A stretch of 64,000 nt of DNA, taken from Castanea sativa. Lineage: Eukaryota > Streptophyta > Magnoliopsida > Fagales > Fagaceae. The first letter of the stretch is position 1, and each line of letters opens with the position of its first letter. A program made the position numbers and the translations under genes. Location of the stretch: the NCBI RefSeq assembly GCF_040712315.1, contig NC_134017.1, positions 52,449,636-52,513,635 on the forward strand. Reading direction: 5' to 3'. Of the stretch, positions 57,780 to 64,000 are shown one piece after another. The notes under the pieces were generated by a model. The model saw nothing but the letters and a program-made list of their open reading frames with translations. It did not search any database and was not told the origin of the DNA.

Positions 57780-60230
57780 ATTAGTCACATGGAGGGTAAC
57801 GTCTAAAAATATCTACTTCTTACCAACCCCTTGCACTTTTGAAGAGTAAACAATGACCATAAAACAATCAAAAGAGTCTTCCTCCCAATCCTATGGTGAG
57901 CGATGAAACTGAAAATTCCAATGGATCCTCCCACCAGACCAACACATAACTTCTACCATTAAAGAGTCTCTTGCCCTACTCAGATAGTAAAGTTCTAGAA
58001 AAGTCTCTTTGAGGGTACAATCCCCACACCACACATACTTCCAAAACTTCACTCTGGTACCATCACTCACTTCATATTGTAGTAGTTCAAAAAAGTTCAA
58101 CCAACCACTTCTAATAAACCTCCAAAGGCTAACATAATGCGCTCACCTTTTTCGTGCACCAACCATCACAAACATTCTCATATGTTGCCTCAATAACCCT
58201 TCTCCATAATGTATCTATCTCTAAACCATACCTCCATAACCACTTGCCCAACAAGGCAAAGTCAAAACTCCTCAATCATCTAATACCTAGCCCTCTAACC
58301 TACATTGGCTTACGAACCTTAGTCCATTTCATCAGGTGTAACATAGAATCACCACTAATACTACTCCAAAGAAAAAAGTCTCTGTAATTTCTCCATACGA
58401 TTGACAACCTTCCCAGGTGTAGGAAGAATCGAAAGGAAATAAGTAGGTATAGAGGAGAAAGTACTTTTAATAAGAGTAACCTTACCCCCCTTAGATAAAT
58501 AAAACATCTTCCAACCTTCTAGTCTTCATTCCATCTTCTCTAATATAGGATTCCAGATTGACACCTCACTGAATTTAGTGCCCAAAGGAAGTCCCAAATA
58601 TTTCATAGGAAGGGAAGATTGCCTACAACCCAATAGCCCCACCAACACATCCAGATTATGTACCTCTCCAACTGGTACCAACTCTAATTTCCCTAAATTA
58701 ATCCTTAAACCTGAAACCTTCTCAAATCTAGTCAGAATCTCCCTCAAAGTAATTAACTAATTAGGGTTAGCAGCACAAAAAATAAGAGTGTCGTCTGCAA
58801 ATAAAAGATGAGACACAATCATCGAAGTACTAGATGTAGAACCTACAGAGATGCCCAAAAATTGTCCAGCAGCTATAGCCACATCCAACCTATAGCTCAA
58901 AGCCTCTATAACCATATCAAAGAGCAATGGAGATAGAGGATCCCCTTGCCTAATCCCCCTAGAGCTTCCAAAAATTTTTGAAGGATTCCCATTAATCAAA
59001 ATGGAAAATTAACAGTAAAAATGCAACACATAATCCATGTTCTCCATCTTTTTGAAAACCCACAACGCTACAACATATACATTAGAAAACCCTAATTCAC
59101 ATGATCATACGCCTTCTCCACATCCAACTTACACAACACCCCTGTAATCCCTGTTTTCAAACTACTATCAATACATTCAGAAACAATTAACACGGAATTT
59201 AAAATTTGTCTACCTTTCACAAATGCATTCTGTGAATCTAAAATAGGCCCATGTGCCACCCTTCGAAATCGATTAGCCTACACCTTTGAAATAATCTTGT
59301 AAATCACACTAACTAAACTGATTGGTCCAAAATCCTTGATCTCCACAACATCTACCATTTTAGGAATAAAGGCAAAAAATGCAGTATTAAGACTCTTCTC
59401 AAACACAGCTTGAGTATGAAAGTTCTAAAAAAACTTCCATAATCTCTTTTTTCGAAACACTCCAACAGGACTGGAAAAAAGCCATGAAAAAACCATCCAG
59501 GCCAAGAGCCTAATCACCATTAAAACCATTAATCACCCTATACACCTCTTCCTTGTTAAACGGCCTATCTAACCAAAGAGCATCTTCCTTAGAAATTCTA
59601 GAGAATTTCACGTCATCAAGGACAAGTCTATCAATCACAATTTTAGAATAAAGCTACCTATAGAATCAAGAAATACACTTTACTATGTCCTCTAGATCTG
59701 AAGAAAGCTCCATCCACCATAAGCCTATCTATGGAGTTAAATCTCCTGTGAGAATTGGCTATATGATGGAAAATTTTAGTATTCCTATCTCATTCTCTAA
59801 TACAAAGAACTCTAGATTTTTGCTTCCAACAAATTTCTTTCAGAAGAGAAGCTTTTTCTAGCTCACCTCGGATTCTTTCCAAATCCAACTTATCCTCATT
59901 TGTTAGACCACGACTTTCCTCAATAGTCTCTAATTCGCTAAGGTATTTCCACAACTATTTTCCTCGTTCTTCTACATTTCCAAAAACCTCCGCATTCCAT
60001 TTTTCAAATCATTTTTCAAAAATTTCAATTTATTTTCCAGCACAAAACTCGGAGCATCTTGAAAATGATAAGATTCCCACCAAGATCTCACCATTTCCAT
60101 AAAGCCCTCATCCTTAAGCCACATGTTCTCAAACCTAAACGGCCTCCTACCCTTATGATGAAAGGATTCACCCTCTAATACAATTGGAAAGTAATCTGAT
60201 AAAATCATTTTAATTTTTCTTCCTTATAAT
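57780..60230 (-). pseudogene. L1-type LINE ORF2 remnant (right copy)
   Basis: Duplicate of the LINE at 1-2150 and extended at its 3' side: the zinc-finger RT region with VSDGTRVKFWKYVWCGDC and GRIHWNFQF (58100-57891), then KVQGVG near 57830. RT part has [13 protein letters not shown] and here an intact HLLFADDT (58999-58757), whereas the left copy has ANDT. Stops and shifts elsewhere still inactivate it. Confidence 0.9.
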
Positions 60231-60375
60231 TTGGAGGGGAACAAAAACAGAAGCGAAAAAAGAAAGAATATACAGATGGACTGGAATTTTTTGCAAAAAG
60301 AACAAAAAAGAAAAGAAGAATATACAGGCTAGCTGCTTTTCCTCTCTAATCTTTGGATACAGAAATTTGACTTAC

Positions 60376-60412
60376 ATGTGACTTGGAGTTGTAGATTTTG
60401 AGCTTGCCCCAT
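60376..60412 (-). pseudogene. Purine permease first exon, right copy
   Basis: Same 37-nt exon as 2296-2332 (GQAQNLQLQVT after the ATG) with two substitutions; the last base before the donor is T here, giving ACAT/GTAAGT. Upstream GA tract is shorter. LINE follows downstream as in the left copy. Confidence 0.6.
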
Positions 60413-61121
60413 GTTGAGAGAGAGAGAGAGAGAGAGAGAGCCTTTTTGCACAAATAAATTGAAACATGCACTTGAACAGTATGCAATTTATGGCTGTAAT
60501 GGTTGTCCAACTCCAACGATGTTAGGTCTTATTCCATCATTAACACGTTATTGCATCATTTTAAACATTTATAGCTTCTCAACAATTGCAAAATAATATG
60601 GGCTCAATCACAATCATGATCCAATATCATGATAGATGCGGTTTAATTTGATGATTTATATTTCTTGATATGAGTTTTTAAGTTGTATGGATTTCATTTT
60701 ATTTTACTTTTTTAAGGTAGTACGATGAATATCATTAAACTATGTTGGGATTTTGGCAAAATTATACCATTTTGCAGTAACTTTTTCTAAGTAAATCATC
60801 AATGCAATTGCCAATTTCACTTAAAAGTTTGCTTGATTTGCTTCAATTGAATATATGCTTCAATTACAGGACTATATGAGAATTAATTTACCCTAGAACT
60901 CCCATGATCTGTTTAGATAGGCATGTCTTGTTGAAGATCTTACGCTTTTTAAATGTGGGAAACGAAATTTGAGAGAGAGAGAGAGAGAAAGAGAGAGGGA
61001 GATCGAGTTTACAAGATGTGTTTTAGCAATTATATGCCTTCTTCCAACAATAGCCAACAAGATGAAGACAACTAATTTCCTTTCAAAGTTTTATTTTTAA
61101 CCCCTTGATTTAAGTTTCATT

Positions 61122-61354
61122 GCCCGTTTGGATCCAGCGTTTTGCTGGCTGCATTTTCCCTTTTTTTTTTCTTTGTTTCCGCTGTGGGGGACAAATGGGT
61201 CAGTGCGCGCACTGTTCACGTACTTTTTCAACAATTTTTTTTTTATTAAAAATAGGTCTCGCAACACTATTCACATATTTAAAAATTATTTTGCTACAGT
61301 GTTTTTAGTTTTCAGTTTTCAATTTTCGGCAATAAATTCTATCTAAACGGACCC
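61122..61354. mobile_element. MITE, right copy of 8734-9005
   Basis: Same insertion with the same ends; shorter because the internal GCGCACTGT array has a single unit. Confidence 0.75.
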
Positions 61355-63187
61355 TCAGTCAACACTTCAACAATTCAACGTTCAACGCTCATTTTATGAA
61401 ATTTATGGTCACATCACTACTCACTCACTAGTGTTAATAATGGACCAGATTAACCACAAATTAAGAAAACTGAGTTGTCAGTTTCAATATGATGTGTTTC
61501 ACACTACCCATAGTCATGATTTTAGTATCACGAGGATATAAGCATTTGATATTTAAAAAATATAATATTTTACTATTTCAAAATCTACTTTATCTAGAGC
61601 GATTATTAAGAGCGGATGCCACAGGTTGAAATTTTTTTTTTTTTAAAAACTACTTTTTCTATTAAACTATACCATTTTACAATATATTTAATATTTCAAA
61701 TTTTATTTTACCATAAAATATATTAAAATAATATATCTACACAATAAAATAATATAACCTAATACTCAAATAAAACCTAATACTCAAATAAAAATCCAAA
61801 ACCCAAATAAAATATTATTTATAAAAAATACCATCTTGCTACAGTACCATCATAAAAGTAGGATGCTATTGTAGCTCAATGGTAAAATTTTTTAGAATTG
61901 AAAGTGTGGATAATGCAAGATTTATGGGGTTTGATGCTAAATTTTAACATATTTGAAATTTTAGCATACTAGATACTGATGCTAAGTGTGGCTTAGGACT
62001 TATTTAGTGGCAATTTTGTAAGAGATTTATAATAACGTTGTTGTTGTCTTATGAAAATATGTGTAGGTAAAAAATTATGAAAATACGTATAATATTATTT
62101 AAGTACTTAAATTATTATTTAAATAATAGTAACAAATACCACTTTAAAGTTTTGAACCACTAGAGGGAGTGCTGCCTTTGGATCTTCACTTGGATGGGTC
62201 CCACAACTTCAGTAGGTATAAAAAATCTCTCTGAGTCAATCACATGCCAAAGACTAGATGAGGTTTCCAAGCTGGTGGCTCCTTTTAGTCATTTTCATTT
62301 ATAAAAGACAAATATATTGCCGTGTTTTGACTGCTTTGCTACAACTTTTGGCAACCTATACCTATTTAGGGTTTGATAATATGCTCACAGTGCTAAAAAG
62401 TAAACCAAAACCAAAAATGCTCACAAGTGGCATTAAAAGTGTGAAGCATCAAACTGCCACGCTTTTGGTCCCCAAGGAAAACAAACTTCCCAGCTTTCTT
62501 TAATTTCCTACTGGACTAACAATCAAAAATATGAAACTAACGTCACAAACTCGAAATTAATAAAAGGATTGTGTTGCACGAATATACCAAAGAATCGCTC
62601 ACAATTAAATTTTCCAATTGAATACATACACCAAGTTCGTGAATCCTCCACTCATGTAATGAGACAAATTGACAATGTCGCACTACTAATGAATATTAAA
62701 TTTCATTGATGCCAGACAATGAATCTATATCACAGGAACCTATATTTTCTTTGGTATCATGTGCTGCCCTCTGCCACATTCTCAATGCATGCCCACCTCC
62801 GATTTTCTACTGTGATGCAGCAATGAGGGCGACTTTCCTTGGCACTATTGGAACATTTGCTTTAAAAGCTAAATTTGCAAGCAACATCTTCCAAATTCCC
62901 CTTATTTTACTCCCGCCTATTTGTTTTGTGCACCCGACAAGAGATATCAATGCAACTCTTTTCAAGTCATGATTCGTCAGGCCTGTAATAGTAAATTGTA
63001 TTGCTAATCATCACATACAGGTAAGTAAAAAAGAAGGGGAAAAAAAAAGGGCTAAAAGATCCCCTTTTTTTATTCTCTCTTAACACGTGTGTGCATATAT
63101 AATATATTAGAATCAAAGCTCTTCATGAATCCAAACTATGAAAGTTCACTCTCAATAACAATTAAGTGGCAGAAAGGCACAGACCGG
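61355..63187. other. Anonymous DNA shared with left copy
   Basis: Matches 9006-10893. No supportable gene. Confidence 0.65.
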
Positions 63188-63522
63188 TTAATGAGGGATC
63201 TAAACGAGAATGAATGCGATGAAATACACACACACACAAATGGCTGCCCCAGCAACAAAATTAGAAAACAACCGTCGGTTGTCTTTTGTGGGTATAAAAA
63301 CTGTCTTCAGTGTATTGGTTAATTCAAAAAGGCGATGAGATATCTGCACAAGCAAATTCAGAGGGCAACATGTTAGTACTGAGTGGCTTTCACAAAATCA
63401 AAGGGTAAAGAAGAAATATGCTTACTATGACATAAATGGCAGAAGTGAGCATGAAGTTAAGCATCGGATATTCTGGAATAAGAGAAAGGAGCCACTTAGG
63501 CTGTCCATTAGGCACATTTGAT
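63188..63522 (-). pseudogene. RWA: RWA last two exons, right copy
   Basis: Exons 63522-63426 ([19 protein letters not shown]) and 63343-63188 ([13 protein letters not shown]) duplicate those at 11228-11132 and 11049-10894. The donor of the first is GTAAGC instead of GTAAGT. In the last exon a CAG has become TAG four codons before the original stop, shortening the C-terminus slightly. The exon before these would lie just outside the window, near 64033. Confidence 0.85.
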
Positions 63523-64000
63523 CTGCGGAAACATATATGGAAATTAGAAATGCACTTGAGTTAATCGTCAGCATAGTCTTCTCTTTTTGGGTGCTGTTTT
63601 TCTTATAGTCTCATACTTTCTTCTTATTTTTATCAATTTCTCTCTATACATTTGCATTTTATTAAACCTTTCAATATTATCCTTTTATAAACGGTAGGAG
63701 GAAGAGAAGGGACTACCTTTACTATAACATTATCTTAGAAGATGGAAAAAAATTTCAACGCTCTTTTAGAAATCTTATGAAAGCTTAAATACCTCATCCA
63801 CCAAGAATAAAGATGGACATGCTTTTCACATCATGGTATCAATTCAATTCTAGGAAGGGTTACACAAGATTATGAACTCATATAAAGCAACAGAAGAGAA
63901 ATAAAAATGAAAGCCACAATGCTTATGCATAAAGATGTGCTCAAACTAAACAAACATATTTTATAATGGCTATATAAAACATCACTAGGAAAATTAGGGA

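Larger units (their letters stand above)
58082..64000. repeat. Right copy of large segmental duplication
   Basis: Counterpart of 1-2935 plus about 8614-11706. The joint is at 61004-61015, where GGGAGATC is followed directly by sequence matching position 8614 onward. Continues past the window end. Confidence 0.95.

Overview
The window is nuclear DNA of a flowering plant. It is AT-rich, has plant-type split genes with conserved splice phases, many (TA)n tracts, MITEs, L1-type LINEs, a CACTA-type terminus and endogenous plant pararetroviruses. A woody eudicot is my best guess, but the sequence does not fix the species. I see no complete, clearly functional host gene. Host coding matter is fragments of four gene families on the minus strand (purine permease PUP, the cell-wall acetylation protein RWA, an STP-type hexose transporter) and the plus strand (a 26S proteasome ATPase, RPT2).

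The two ends are copies of one segment. Positions 1-2935 and about 8614-11706 match 58082-61004 and about 61005-64000 almost base for base, including LINE, PUP exon 1, a MITE and the RWA 3' exons. About 5.7 kb (2936-8613, holding a PUP last exon and a second PUP exon 1) is missing from the right copy. The window is therefore part of a large tandem segmental duplication. An older, more diverged pair lies at 16017-16880 and 56041-56890; next to the second member a 5.3-kb insertion begins exactly at a CACTA terminus (50727).

The centre (19159 to about 44962) is a 25.8-kb block made almost only of endogenous Caulimoviridae sequence, best matching the Florendovirus-type layout. I resolve seven joined copies: A(+), B(-), C(-), D(+), E(-), F(-), G(+). 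The consensus unit is about 6.8 kb. It has a tRNA-Met primer site, a leader of about 0.65 kb, ORF1 (movement protein, capsid-like region with CCHC knuckle, aspartic protease, reverse transcriptase, RNase H), an overlapping ORF2 of unknown function (about 450 aa), then a TATA-type promoter region. C-B and F-E are tandem with intact unit junctions, while C/D form an inverted repeat with arms of about 4.85 kb. All ORF1 copies are broken, largely by C-to-T type stops.

The most interesting object is copy E, with fragment F. It keeps the viral leader, part of the movement protein, a protease domain and the promoter region, but has no RT/RNase H. In the ORF2 position it carries an intact, unrelated-looking 455-aa ORF ending in a Cys/His motif. 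This looks like a second genome component of a segmented pararetrovirus, or a recombinant with an undescribed lineage. The right end of the block runs into a (TA)n tract, as reported for florendovirus loci.

RWA-type exons in one orientation lie on both sides of the viral block (47298-47354 and 11796-10894), so the block may sit inside a former RWA locus that also took up STP fragments.
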